Assembly: GCF_001650635.1 (NCBI RefSeq)
Contig: NZ_LWQU01000054.1
Coordinates: 1-64,000, forward strand
DNA length: 64,000 bases
Source: Magnetospirillum moscoviense
GTDB taxonomy: Bacteria > Pseudomonadota > Alphaproteobacteria > Rhodospirillales > Magnetospirillaceae
Reading direction: 5' to 3'
The notes under the pieces were generated by a model, which did no database searches, was not told the origin of the DNA, and worked only from the letters and a program-made list of their open reading frames with translations. The translations under genes and the position numbers were made by a program. Shown piece after piece: positions 43,224-54,373 of the stretch. Every line of letters begins with the position of its first letter. Within the stretch, counting starts at the first letter, position 1.

Positions 43224-43805
43224 TTATCTCCACCCCACCTCGTGGGCGAAGTCGGCCAGGGCGTGCTGGCGATGCAGCCACTCGGCGGCGGGATGTTCCT
43301 GGCTGGCGGCGGCCTCGGCCTCGGCCTGGGCCAGAGCCTGGGCCAGCGGCGGCAGTCCGACCTTGGCGCGGCGCTGGTCGACGCTTTCCTCGGCATCGAT
43401 GGGCAGGGGGGCCAGGTGGCCGTCCTCGTCCCAGTCGAGCTGGGTGCCATAGATCTGCGGGCGGCCTTCCAGCACGCGGATGCGGTCTTCCAGCATGGCG
43501 GCGTGGCGGGCCGGAATCTCGCCCCGGTTGGCGGCCATCTTCATATGGGTCAGGCAGCGGCGCTGAAAGGACGGCCGCGACATGGCGTTCAAGGCGATCA
43601 GGAAGGCGGCTTCCAGGGCGTCGTCACCGATCTCGTCGGCGGTGGGCCAGCCCTCGTCGTCGATGGCCAGTTCAAGCTCGCGGGCGTTGGCTTCGTGGAT
43701 GGCCCGGATTTCCGGGTGATAGCCTTCGAGCAATTCGCCCGACAGCGCCAGCCGATGGCGCAGTTTGCTCTCCTGCTCGGCCAGTTGCAGCAGATGGTCC
43801 CGCAA
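43224..43805 (-). CDS. DUF6624-like protein
   Basis: A 193-residue soluble protein with the family features GWPTADEIG, FLIALNAMSRPSFQRRCL, DRIRVLEGRPQIYGTQ and a C-terminal PLPIDAEESVDQRRAKVGLPPL. The DUF6624 family has no known function. A TTG at 43805 is the most likely start because AGGAGG lies nine bases upstream, inside what would be the coding region if GTG 43823 were used. No signal peptide or membrane helix. It is upstream of gpmI on the same strand. Confidence 0.8.
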   Translation of the reverse strand: MRDHLLQLAEQESKLRHRLALSGELLEGYHPEIRAIHEANARELELAIDDEGWPTADEIGDDALEAAFLIALNAMSRPSFQRRCLTHMKMAANRGEIPARHAAMLEDRIRVLEGRPQIYGTQLDWDEDGHLAPLPIDAEESVDQRRAKVGLPPLAQALAQAEAEAAASQEHPAAEWLHRQHALADFAHEVGWR

Positions 43806-43839
43806 GGTGGTTCGCCTCCTCACCGCGGTAGGGTCGCAC

Positions 43840-43855
43840 CCGCCCGAAAGGGCGG
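43840..43855. terminator. Hairpin CCGCCC-GAAA-GGGCGG
   Basis: A perfect six-pair stem with a GNRA-type loop between the stop of the dioxygenase gene (43904) and the start of the DUF6624 gene, followed to the right by GCGC-TTTA-GCGC and TTTT. It could end the dioxygenase transcript, but no clean T-tract follows on the minus strand. Confidence 0.35.
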
Positions 43856-43903
43856 TATGTGCGCTTTAGCGCTTTTCGCGCCCGCCGTCCACGAAGAAGT
43901 TGG

Positions 43904-44677
43904 TCAATCCCACTGGAAGCAATCCAGCCGCAGCACCGGGCCGTCGGATTCGGCGAACAGCCGCCGTCCGCGTCCGCCGCCGGCCGCCATTGCCACCGGA
44001 AGCGGCAGGAAATGCTCGTCGGTCGGGTGGCAGCGGTCGGCGAAGGGGGCCTTGCCCCAATCGGCCATGGCGGCCAGATCGCCGGCCTTGATGCGTTCGC
44101 CCACCCACTCGGCGAACAGGTCGGCATAGCCGAACGGCATGTCCAGCGGCATGGTGCTGTAATCGCTGAGATTATGGGTGATGCCGCCGCTGCCGATGAT
44201 CAGCGCACCCTGGTCGCGCAAGGGGGCCAGCGCGCGGCCGACGGCTAAGTGGTGATAGGCGTCGCGGCCCGGCTGCACCGAGATCTCGATGACCGGAATT
44301 TCGGCCTCGGGCCACATCAGTGCCAACGGGCACCAGGTGCCGTGATCGAGATGGGGGCGGTCCTCGGTCTGGACGGTCAGGCCGGCGGTGCGCAGCAAGG
44401 CGGCGGCGCGGGCGGCCATCGGCGGGTGGCCGGGGGCCGAATAGGCGATGTCGTACAATTCCTTGGGAAAGCCGAAGAAATCCCGCAGCGTCGCCGGCTT
44501 GGCGGCGGTCGAGACCCGCACCTCGGGCGTGGTCCAATGGGCGGTGACCGACACGATGATGTCGGGCCGGGTCAGGCTTTGCCCCAATTGCTGCAGAAAG
44601 GTCCGGTGCGGGCTGTCCTCGATCAACACCAAGGGCGAGCCGTGCGACAGGAACAGGACCGGTTGGCGGAAGGTCAT
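43904..44677 (-). CDS. Extradiol ring-cleavage dioxygenase (4,5-DOPA/LigB family)
   Basis: A 257-residue enzyme of the YgiD/LigB class that opens catechol-type rings with a non-haem metal. FLSHGSPLVLIEDSP, VTAHWTTPEVRVS, DHGTWCPLALM and GSGGITHNL supply the metal-ligand histidines. The natural substrate may be DOPA or another catechol. ATG 44677 is preferred to the upstream ATG because it avoids overlap with the MarR gene (stop at 44700). Pairing with a MarR regulator suggests induction by an aromatic compound. Confidence 0.9.
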   Translation of the reverse strand: MTFRQPVLFLSHGSPLVLIEDSPHRTFLQQLGQSLTRPDIIVSVTAHWTTPEVRVSTAAKPATLRDFFGFPKELYDIAYSAPGHPPMAARAAALLRTAGLTVQTEDRPHLDHGTWCPLALMWPEAEIPVIEISVQPGRDAYHHLAVGRALAPLRDQGALIIGSGGITHNLSDYSTMPLDMPFGYADLFAEWVGERIKAGDLAAMADWGKAPFADRCHPTDEHFLPLPVAMAAGGGRGRRLFAESDGPVLRLDCFQWD

Positions 44678-44699
44678 GATGGCCCGCCCGTTATGGCGC

Positions 44700-45065
44700 T
44701 CAGGTCTGGGCTTCTTCGTCACCGGCGGTCGCGGCGGCGGTGACGATCATGTCGCCGAACTCGCGCAGATAGACCGAGCCCTTGACGGTGCGCTGCACCA
44801 AGACCGAGCGGCGATCCGTCTCGTCGATCTTACGCTTGATCAGCCCCAATTCCGAGAGCCGATCGAGCGCGCGGGTGATGGCCGGCTTCGAAACGTTCAA
44901 GGTGATGGCCAGGCCCCGCACGGTGTGCGGCGGCGGCGTCAGATAAACGGTCAGCAGCAGGGCCATCTGGCGCGCCGAAAGATCGGGGCCGTCGCGGCGC
45001 ACGCTCTCGACGATCGCGCCTCGCCACAGATCAAGCGCCTGTACTGCCTTCAACTGGAAGCCCAT
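44700..45065 (-). CDS. MarR-family transcription regulator
   Basis: A 121-residue winged-helix regulator (LSARQMALLLTVYLTPPPHTVRGLAITLNVSKPAITRALDRL, then a DETDRRSV wing). It is shorter than classic MarR but has the full DNA-binding domain. It is directly upstream of the dioxygenase gene on the same strand, 22 bases apart, and probably controls it. No palindromic operator was clear in the upstream gap. Confidence 0.85.
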   Translation of the reverse strand: MGFQLKAVQALDLWRGAIVESVRRDGPDLSARQMALLLTVYLTPPPHTVRGLAITLNVSKPAITRALDRLSELGLIKRKIDETDRRSVLVQRTVKGSVYLREFGDMIVTAAATAGDEEAQT

Positions 45066-45155
45066 GACCCTGCCTGTTCATTCCGCCGACGAAACTTCTA
45101 CCCGAGGAAACCCGCGCCGACAATGGCCCTCGTGAGGATTGATGCGGGAATTTGG

Positions 45156-46553
<1,398 letters not shown>

Positions 46554-46664
46554 GGCTTTGTGTCCCGTTCGGCAGGTGGTGTCCTGGAAGATGGCGAAAA
46601 CGGTTGCGCTTGGAAAGGGCCGCTGGTCAGATTGTGCGTTCGTCGTTCGAAAAAAGGCAGACCC

Positions 46665-47297
46665 ATGAGCGCGCGCCCGACCCTGATCATCGGCACCAAG
46701 CAATTTTCCTCGTGGTCGCTGCGGCCGTGGCTGGCGGCCAAGATGGCCGGCATCGCTTTCGACGAAGTGGTGATCGCCCTGCGCCAGCCCGACACCAAGG
46801 CCAACATCATGCAGCACTCGCCATCGGGCAAGGTGCCGTGCCTGATCGATGGTGACCTGGCGGTGTGGGACAGCCTGGCCATCTGCGAATATCTGGCCGA
46901 GCAAGTGCCGTCCTTGTGGCCCGAGGACCGGGCCGCCCGGGCGGTGGCGCGCGCGGTGTCGGCCGAGATGCATTCCGGCTTCCAGAACCTGCGCAATTTG
47001 TGTTCGATGGACGTGCTGTCCGATCTTCCGATGGCCGAGATCGCCCCCGAACTGGCCCCGGAAGTCGCCCGGATCAACGCCATGTGGACCGATTGCCGCA
47101 CCCGTTTCGGGCTCAGTGGGCCGTTCCTGTTCGGCCGTTTCTCGGTGGCCGACGCGATGTATGCGCCGGTGGTCACCCGCTTCAAGACCTATTATCTGCC
47201 GCTCGAGCCGGTGCCGGCGGCCTATGCCGACGCGGTGATGGCCCTGCCGGCCATGGCGGAATGGATCAAGGGGGCTACAACCAGCCCTTCCGTTTGA
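46665..47297 (+). CDS. Glutathione S-transferase family protein
   Basis: A 210-residue GST with a thioredoxin-like N-domain (LIIGTKQFSSWSLRPWLAA, with the catalytic serine in SSWS; SGKVPCLIDGDLAVWDSLAI supplies the cis-Pro and the glutathione-binding Asp-Ser) and an all-helical C-domain with GRFSVADAMYAPV. It detoxifies electrophiles or acts as a reductase; the substrate is unknown. AAGG seven bases before ATG 46665 supports the start. Its end overlaps the CorA gene by 23 bases in opposite orientation. Confidence 0.92.
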   Translation: MSARPTLIIGTKQFSSWSLRPWLAAKMAGIAFDEVVIALRQPDTKANIMQHSPSGKVPCLIDGDLAVWDSLAICEYLAEQVPSLWPEDRAARAVARAVSAEMHSGFQNLRNLCSMDVLSDLPMAEIAPELAPEVARINAMWTDCRTRFGLSGPFLFGRFSVADAMYAPVVTRFKTYYLPLEPVPAAYADAVMALPAMAEWIKGATTSPSV

Positions 47298-48267
47298 AGA
47301 TCCAATAGGGCAGGACGGCCGCCGCCACCATCAGGGCCAGGGCGAGGGGATAGCCCCAGGGCTTGTCCAGTTCCGGCATGAAATGGAAGTTCATGCCGTA
47401 GATGCTGGCCACCAGGGTCGGCGGCAGGAACAGCACCGCCACCACCGAGAACAGCTTGATGATGTGGTTCTGCTGGATCGAGATCATCCCCAGCGTCGCA
47501 TCCAGCAAAAAGCCGATCTTGCCGTTCAGGAAGTCGGAATATTCCGACAGGGATTGCAGGTCGCGGGCGATGGTCTTGACCCGGGTGGTGGCGTCCTTGC
47601 CGCCCAGCACGTCGCTGGCCGAGGCCAGATACGACACAACCCGGCGCAGGCCCAGGATGGTGTCGCGGGACTTCGACTGCAAATCGCCGCCGCGGCCGAT
47701 GGTCCTGAGCATCACTTCCAACTCGCGCGCCGACGAGCGGCGGCGGCTGCGCACCGGGGTCGGCTGGTGGAAGATGCGGTGCGAGAAGCCGTCCAGTTCC
47801 AGCGCGATCCGTTCCAGCACGTCGGCCATGCGATCGACCAGGGCTTCCATGATCTGCAGCATCAGGTCGCCGGCCCCGGCCGGGCCGGGTTTGGCGCGTT
47901 CCAGTCGGCCCATGAAGCCGGCCACCGCCTGGGGTGTGGCGTAACGCACGGTGATCAACCGCTTGGGCATCAGCACGAAGGTCAGCGAGATGTTTTCCGG
48001 GTTGAAGCCGGTGGAATTGGTCAGGACCGGGGTGGTCAGATAGATCACCTCGCCCTGGCGCGAGATACGGCTGGACACCTCGATCTCGGCCATTTCCTCG
48101 CGGGTCGGCACCTCGATGCCGGTCAGCCGCTCGACGGCGGCCTCTTCCTCGGGGGTGGGGGCCAGCAGGTCGATCCACAGGGCGTCGTCCGCCCCTTGCT
48201 CGGCGGTCAGGACTTCCGGCCCGCCACGGCTCAGGCGGGCTTGGCCGCTGTGGTAGACGGTCAGCAC
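47275..48267 (-). CDS. CorA-family divalent metal transporter
   Basis: A 330-residue CorA/ZntB-type channel for magnesium, cobalt or zinc. The large cytoplasmic domain is followed by two C-terminal helices and the selectivity signature GMN (SIYGMNFHFMPEL). GTG 48267 lies immediately after the TAG of the upstream lipoprotein gene, so the two are probably translationally coupled. The last helix is followed by a basic tail (FKRKGWL), typical of the family. Confidence 0.93.
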   Translation of the reverse strand: MLTVYHSGQARLSRGGPEVLTAEQGADDALWIDLLAPTPEEEAAVERLTGIEVPTREEMAEIEVSSRISRQGEVIYLTTPVLTNSTGFNPENISLTFVLMPKRLITVRYATPQAVAGFMGRLERAKPGPAGAGDLMLQIMEALVDRMADVLERIALELDGFSHRIFHQPTPVRSRRRSSARELEVMLRTIGRGGDLQSKSRDTILGLRRVVSYLASASDVLGGKDATTRVKTIARDLQSLSEYSDFLNGKIGFLLDATLGMISIQQNHIIKLFSVVAVLFLPPTLVASIYGMNFHFMPELDKPWGYPLALALMVAAAVLPYWIFKRKGWL

Positions 48268-48861
48268 CTACTCGGCGACCCAGCGGCTGAGATAGGACTT
48301 GATCAGCCCTTCCATCTGGGAATCGATGTCGCGGATCAGGGCGTCGGTGACTTCAAGCATCACGCGGTCGCGTTCGTTGAGGCTGACCCCTTCCGGCACG
48401 GTGCGCGAGCGGGTGGCGCGGGCCAGCACGTCGGCGATGGGGAAGTGGCGGTCGTCAAGAATCTGGATGGCGACATCCAGCACGGCGTCGTAACGTTCGG
48501 CCTGCTCTTCCTTGAACATGCCGGTGAAGCTCTTGTCGGTCTTCAAGGCGACCTCGACCACGCGGGCGTCCTTGATCAAAACGCGCGCAGCCCCGGTGCG
48601 GCCCATCGGCCGGATGCGGTCTTGCGCCCAGCGCACGGTAGCCGCCTCGGGACTGATCGGCATGAGATGCTCGACATTGGGGCGCTTGCCCGGGCTTTGA
48701 TATTCCGGAACGATTTCCAGTTGGCCGACATTCAGCGTGATCGGCCGTTTGTCGGCAAAGCTGATCTCCGGCAGCTTCTGGACGGTCGGCTTGGTTTCGC
48801 AAGCCGACAGCGCGAACAGGGCGAGGGCGGCGATCATCAGGCGCGAGCCACGGACGAACAT
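48268..48861 (-). CDS. Conserved lipoprotein of unknown function
   Basis: A 197-residue lipoprotein with a type II signal peptide whose lipobox is LSAC (MFVRGSRLMIAALALFALSAC). The mature part has strand-like segments (RVLIKDARVVEVALKTD) and an acidic C-terminal helix. I do not recognise a named domain. It is upstream of and coupled to the CorA gene. ATG 48861 is chosen because it starts the signal peptide. Confidence 0.8.
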   Translation of the reverse strand: MFVRGSRLMIAALALFALSACETKPTVQKLPEISFADKRPITLNVGQLEIVPEYQSPGKRPNVEHLMPISPEAATVRWAQDRIRPMGRTGAARVLIKDARVVEVALKTDKSFTGMFKEEQAERYDAVLDVAIQILDDRHFPIADVLARATRSRTVPEGVSLNERDRVMLEVTDALIRDIDSQMEGLIKSYLSRWVAE

Positions 48862-48933
48862 GCTGGAACATTCCCGGCTAGGGTGGTGAATGCGCCATTC
48901 TGGCAAAGCTTGGCCGGCTTGGCGATGATGATT

Positions 48934-49851
48934 TTAAGGCGTCTTGCCTTTGGTCGGCGGCATGTAGGCCTGTTCCAGCTCGCCGTCGCCGAAGGCATAG
49001 TCGGTGCGGCAGAATTCGCAGGTGATCACCACCTTGCCGGACTCGTCCTTCAGGGATTCGATTTCGACCCGGGGGATCGAGCGCAGCATGCGCGCCACCG
49101 CCGCTTCCGAGCAGCGGCAGCGGGCGTGCAGTTCCTTGGATTCCCACACCTGCAGGCCTTCGGCATGGAACAGGCGATGGACCAGTTGGGCCGGGGGCAG
49201 CGCCTCGTCCAGCAGTTCGGCGCGGGTCAGGCTTTTCATCAAGATGGTGGCGGTGCGCCACGCCTCACGCGAATCGTCGGCGGTCAGGATCGGCGCGCCG
49301 GGCTGGTCGCCGGGCATGCGCTGGATCATCAGAACGGCGGCCAGCCAGCCCTTTCCGTCGGTGCCGGGCCGGGTCTCGACCCGGACCTCGGTGTCCAACT
49401 GCTCGGACTGGGTGAAATATTCCTTGGCGCAGTCGGCCAGGCTGGCGCCCGACAGTTCGACGATGCCCTGATAGCGCTCGATCTTCAGGCCCTGATCGAC
49501 GGTGAAGGCCAGATAGCCCTTGCCCAGCAGGGCGCCGATGCTGGAGTCGGGGGCGCTGTCCAGTCGCTCGGGATCGAAGCGGGCATAGCCGCGCAGGTCG
49601 CCGGTGCTGGTGACGTCGGCCACCACCAGCGACACCGGGCCGTCGCCCTGGGCCTGCAGGGTGAACAGCCCGTCATATTTCAGCGAGCCGGCCAGGATGG
49701 CGGCCAAAGCCAGGGTCTCGGCCAGCAAGGCGGCGACCCGGTCGGGATAATGGTGGCCCTCCAGGGCCTTGTCGATGGCTGTGCCCAGCCGGACCAGGCG
49801 GCCGCGAACCGCGCCCGCCCCTACCGCGAACGGCAGGATCAGATCGGTCAC
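48934..49851 (-). CDS. hslO: Redox-regulated chaperonin Hsp33
   Basis: Hsp33 binds unfolded proteins when its zinc centre is oxidised, protecting cells from hypochlorous acid and heat plus oxidant. The 305-residue chain ends in the zinc motif C245-x-C247 and C278-x-x-C281 (CRCSE and CEFC). The GTG start at 49851 overlaps the argF stop (GTGA), so hslO is coupled to the arginine operon, a known alphaproteobacterial arrangement. Confidence 0.93.
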   Translation of the reverse strand: MTDLILPFAVGAGAVRGRLVRLGTAIDKALEGHHYPDRVAALLAETLALAAILAGSLKYDGLFTLQAQGDGPVSLVVADVTSTGDLRGYARFDPERLDSAPDSSIGALLGKGYLAFTVDQGLKIERYQGIVELSGASLADCAKEYFTQSEQLDTEVRVETRPGTDGKGWLAAVLMIQRMPGDQPGAPILTADDSREAWRTATILMKSLTRAELLDEALPPAQLVHRLFHAEGLQVWESKELHARCRCSEAAVARMLRSIPRVEIESLKDESGKVVITCEFCRTDYAFGDGELEQAYMPPTKGKTP

Positions 49852-50779
49852 AGAAGGCACCAGGACATGATGCCCTTCTGGACGTGCAGCCGGTTCTCGG
49901 CCTCGTCCCACACCACCGATTGCGGGCCGTCCATCACCGGGTCGGTGACTTCCTCGCCGCGATGGGCCGGCAGGCAATGCATGAACAGGGCGTCGGGGGC
50001 GGCCTGGGCCATCAGCGCCTCGTTGACCTGGTAAGGCGCCAGTAATTGGTGACGGTTGCCGTCGGTGCAGCCCATGCTGACCCAGGTGTCGGTCAGCACC
50101 AGATGCGCGCCCTGGGCGGCGGCCTTGGGATCGGCGCCCAGCACGACGTTGCCGCCATTGTCCCGGGCCCAGGCGACGACGTCCCCATTGGGGGTCAGCT
50201 CCGGCGGGCAGGCCAGGCGGATCTCGAAGCCGAAATGGGCCGAGGCCTGAATCCAGCTGGCGGCGACGTTGTTGCCGTCGCCGACCCACGCCACCACCTT
50301 GCCGTCCAGCGAGCCGCGATGCTCCTCGAAGGTCATGATGTCGGCCATCACCTGGCAGGGATGGGTGTCGTCGGTCAGGCCGTTGATCACCGGCACGGTG
50401 GCGTACTGGGCCAGATCGTGCAGCTTCTGGGCATCGTCGGTGCGGATCATGATGGCATCGACATAGCGCGACAGCACGCGGGCGGTGTCGGCGACGGTCT
50501 CGCCCCGGCCCAATTGCGAATCGCCGCGGGCCAGCACGATGACGTCGCCGCCCAGTTGCTTCATGCCGGCCTCGAACGACACGCGAGTGCGGGTCGACGG
50601 CTTCTCGAAGATCATCGCCAACAGGCGGCCGGCCAGCGGCTTGTCCTTGCCGAAGGTCTTCTCGCCCCGCTTGTAGGCGGCACCCAGATCAAGGATGCGG
50701 CGCAGGGTCTCGGTGTCGAAGCGGTCCAGATCCAGGAAATGCCGGGTCTGTCCGGCGCGCGGCCGGCCAGGGGTCACGG

Positions 50780-50783
<4 letters not shown>
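49848..50783 (-). CDS. argF: Ornithine carbamoyltransferase
   Basis: Joins ornithine and carbamoyl phosphate to make citrulline, the sixth step of arginine biosynthesis. The 311-residue chain has the carbamoyl-phosphate site STRTR (63-67), HPCQ, and the ornithine loop [17 protein letters not shown] seven bases before ATG 50783; the ATG overlaps the argD stop (ATGA). It ends in overlap with hslO. Confidence 0.96.
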
Positions 50784-51937
<1,154 letters not shown>

Positions 51938-52033
51938 GACGACTGGTATCAAGGTCCCTCTCCCCAACAGCAAAGCCGAAACCCTTCGTCTCAACTGACG
52001 ATCTGGGCCGGCGCGTTGAAAAGGAAAGGCGCG

Positions 52034-52062
52034 AATATCCTCTTAACACCCCGGTCTGTCAA
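52034..52062 (-). promoter_or_regulatory. Sigma70 promoter of the argD operon
   Basis: On the minus strand a perfect TTGACA (52062-52057), a 17-base spacer and GATATT (52039-52034) place the start near 52027, leaving about a 90-base leader to argD. No ArgR-type dyad was obvious. Confidence 0.6.
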
Positions 52063-52155
52063 CAGTTTGGGCAAGCGATCGTCACCTAAACGTCACTGGC
52101 GATTGCCGCCCACTCGGCCTAGCCATGTCCTGGTTCAACCATCCGGGCAAGGGTC

Positions 52156-53181
52156 ATGCGGATCTGTATCGTTTCCGACGCTTGGGCGCCGCAGCGCAAC
52201 GGCGTGGTGCGCGTGCTGGAAAGTCTGGCGGCGACCCTTACCAGCCATGGCCACCGGATCGACATCATCCATCCCGGCCTGTTCGTCCAGGTCCCCTGTC
52301 CCAGCTATCCGGAAATCCCCCTGGCGCTGTTTCCGTCGCGCAAGCTTGGGCGCCTGCTGCACCAGATCGCCCCCGACGCCATCCACATCGCCACCGAGGG
52401 ACCGCTGGGCTGGGCGGCCCGGCGTTGGTGCCTGGCTGGCGGATATCCCTTCACCACCGCCTATCACACCAAGTTCCCCCATTATGTCCGCGCCCGCACT
52501 GGGGTGCCGCTGTCTTGGCCCTATGCCCTGATCCGGCGGTTCCACGCCCCGTCGCGGGCGGTGCTGTGCCCGTCGGATTCGGTGCGGCGCGAACTGGGCG
52601 AATGGGGCTTTGCCAACGCGGTGCCGTGGGCGCATGGGGTCGATGCCTGCCGCTTCCGCCCCCAGCCCAAGGACTTCGTCAAGGTGGCGCGCCCGCTGTT
52701 CCTTTATGTCGGCCGGGTGGCGGTGGAAAAGAACCTGCCGGCCTTCCTGGGCCTGGACCTGCCCGGCACAAAGATGGTGGTGGGCGACGGGCCGGCCCGC
52801 GCCGGCCTGATGCGCCGTTTCCCCGACATCGACTGGCGCATCGCCAATGGCGACCAGGAATTGTCGCGCTATTTCGCCGCCGCCGATTGCTTCGTCTTTC
52901 CGTCTCGCACCGACACATTTGGCCTGGTGATGCTGGAAGCCCTGGCCTCGGGCGTGCCGGTGGCCGCCTTTCCGGTGCCGGGGCCGCAGGATGTGCTGGG
53001 GAACGCCCCGGTGGGCGTGATGAAGGAAGACCTGAAGACCGCGGCCCTGGAGGCCCTGACCATATCGCCAGAACGCTGCCGGGCCTATGCGCAGACCTTC
53101 TCGTGGGACCGGGTGGCGACGGAATTTCTCACCAGGCTGTGCGTAATTGCGCCATTGTCTTGCAACCCGGCTGCGGAATAA
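52156..53181 (+). CDS. Glycosyltransferase (GT4-like)
   Basis: A 341-residue GT-B enzyme. The N-terminal domain begins ICIVSDAWAPQRNGVVRVLE, the acceptor-side signature of SqdX/mannosyltransferase-type GT4 proteins, and the C-domain has FLYVGRVAVEKNLPAFL, then FVFPSRTDTFGLVMLEALA with the nucleotide-sugar EX7E region. It probably adds a sugar to a lipid or polysaccharide. AAGGG lies three to four bases before the ATG. It is divergent from argD and stands alone. Confidence 0.9.
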   Translation: MRICIVSDAWAPQRNGVVRVLESLAATLTSHGHRIDIIHPGLFVQVPCPSYPEIPLALFPSRKLGRLLHQIAPDAIHIATEGPLGWAARRWCLAGGYPFTTAYHTKFPHYVRARTGVPLSWPYALIRRFHAPSRAVLCPSDSVRRELGEWGFANAVPWAHGVDACRFRPQPKDFVKVARPLFLYVGRVAVEKNLPAFLGLDLPGTKMVVGDGPARAGLMRRFPDIDWRIANGDQELSRYFAAADCFVFPSRTDTFGLVMLEALASGVPVAAFPVPGPQDVLGNAPVGVMKEDLKTAALEALTISPERCRAYAQTFSWDRVATEFLTRLCVIAPLSCNPAAE

Positions 53182-53230
53182 GCGACACTGCGCGGGCTTC
53201 AAAAAACCAGTACCACAGGGGGGGCTGCCT

Positions 53231-53809
53231 TTGCGCCGTATCACCACCAGCGCCGCGCTTGCGGTTGCGATGTCCGCCGTCCTCGTCGCTCCGGCCCTGG
53301 CCAAGCCGCAATGCTATTCGGCGCAGGAAATCCGCGCGATGCAGCTGCGTCAGGTGCAGGTCGAACTGATGGTCGGCGCCCTGAAGTGCCAAGACCCGCA
53401 AATGGGGATGCGCGACAAGTATTCAACCTTCGTCAACCGCTTCAACGCCAACATCAATTCCAACGCCAAGGAATTGCGGGCGATGTTTTCTCGTCAGGGC
53501 ACGGGCGAGCGGGGGTTGGACCGGTACATGACCGGCCTGTCCAACGACGCCTCGATGCGGGCGCTCCATGTCGAGGATTATTGCGGCGAGATCGGCGAGA
53601 TGTTCGACAAGGCCTTGTCGATGAAGCCGACGGAATTGGGCACCTGGGCCGCCGATACGGTGGCCAAGCCGGTGGCGGCGGTGTCGTGCTCGGCTCCGGA
53701 AAAAGCCAAGCCGGTGCAGCAGGCCAAGGCCGAGGTGGCGCCGCAGAAGGCCAAGGCGGCCGGTCCCGACAAGAAGGTCGAGAAGAAGAAGACCGACGGC
53801 AAGAGCTGA
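53231..53809 (+). CDS. Secreted hypothetical protein
   Basis: A 192-residue protein with a signal peptide (LRRITTSAALAVAMSAVLVAPALA) and a mature domain with four or five cysteines (CYSAQE, LKCQDP, DYCGEI, VSCSAP) that could form disulfides, followed by a Lys-rich tail. I do not recognise the family. A TTG at 53231 preceded by a G-rich ribosome site is the likely start; ATG 53147 would give a non-hydrophobic extension that breaks the signal peptide. It follows the glycosyltransferase on the same strand. Confidence 0.75.
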   Translation: MRRITTSAALAVAMSAVLVAPALAKPQCYSAQEIRAMQLRQVQVELMVGALKCQDPQMGMRDKYSTFVNRFNANINSNAKELRAMFSRQGTGERGLDRYMTGLSNDASMRALHVEDYCGEIGEMFDKALSMKPTELGTWAADTVAKPVAAVSCSAPEKAKPVQQAKAEVAPQKAKAAGPDKKVEKKKTDGKS

Positions 53810-53842
53810 CGGGCGCCCCTCCCGCAGGGTGTAACGCCGCGC

Positions 53843-53965
53843 TAGTGTCCTGCCCCCGAAATTCGCATAGCGAATTACGGAGAAAAGCAGGCCACCAACT
53901 TTTTGAATTGTGTGGTGATTCCGATGTCCGCATTCTGATGCGAACTTCGGAATCACCACACTACG
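53843..53965. repeat. AT-richer palindromic insert
   Basis: Two inverted repeats lie side by side in DNA visibly poorer in GC than its surroundings. The first is AATTCGC-ATA-GCGAATT (53860-53876). The second has perfect 15-base arms GTGTGGTGATTCCGA (53910-53924) and TCGGAATCACCACAC (53947-53961) with a further inner stem CGCAT...ATGCG. The right arm runs into the YnfA stop codon. It looks like a MITE-like or other palindromic repeat. Confidence 0.7.
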
Positions 53966-54308
53966 CCCCACCGCGCGGCCCCCAGACGATGACCATGGCC
54001 CCGGCGATGCAGATCGCCGCGCCAAGGGCGTCCCAGCGATCCGGGCGCGCCCCTTCGATCGCCCACATCCACGCCAGCGACGCCAAGATATAGACGCCGC
54101 CATAGGCGGCAAAGGCGCGCCCGGCGAAATCAGCCTCGACCCGGGTCAGAACCCAGGCGAATAGGGCTAGGCTGGCCAAACCCGGGGCCAGCCACCAGAC
54201 CGGCTTTCCCAGCCGCAGCCAGGCCCAGAAGGCGAAGCAGCCGGCGATCTCGGCGAAGGCCGCCACGATATAGGCTGGAATGGGACCCATGCGGCCATAG
54301 TCCACCAT
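53961..54308 (-). CDS. YnfA-family (UPF0060) inner-membrane protein
   Basis: A 115-residue protein with four membrane helices, matching UPF0060: [20 protein letters not shown], then [19 protein letters not shown] and [13 protein letters not shown]. Some members act as small-multidrug-resistance-like exporters. ATG 54308 is used; ATG 54293 is possible. It lies between a terminator and the palindromic insert. Confidence 0.93.
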   Translation of the reverse strand: MVDYGRMGPIPAYIVAAFAEIAGCFAFWAWLRLGKPVWWLAPGLASLALFAWVLTRVEADFAGRAFAAYGGVYILASLAWMWAIEGARPDRWDALGAAICIAGAMVIVWGPRGGA

Positions 54309-54319
54309 TGTTCAGACAG

Positions 54320-54346
54320 AAAAAAACCCCCGGCCGAAGCCGGGGG
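54320..54346 (-). terminator. Rho-independent terminator of the OmpA gene
   Basis: On the minus strand CCCCCGGC pairs with GCCGGGGG across CTTCGG-type loop bases, followed directly by a T-run (54326-54320). It sits 28 bases after the OmpA-family stop codon. Confidence 0.92.
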
Positions 54347-54373
54347 TAATTTCATGCGAACCGTTTCTGCCGA

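Noticed and set aside
40493-43831. 1112-residue open frame on the plus strand across gpmI and envC
   Set aside because: Antisense shadow of two clear genes with Arg/Ser/Ala-rich composition and no domain.
47383-50034. 883-residue open frame on the plus strand over corA, the lipoprotein and hslO
   Set aside because: Crosses three real genes, low-complexity and motif-free.
53843-53965. Possible CRISPR-like repeat
   Set aside because: Only two unlike dyads and no regularly spaced repeats.
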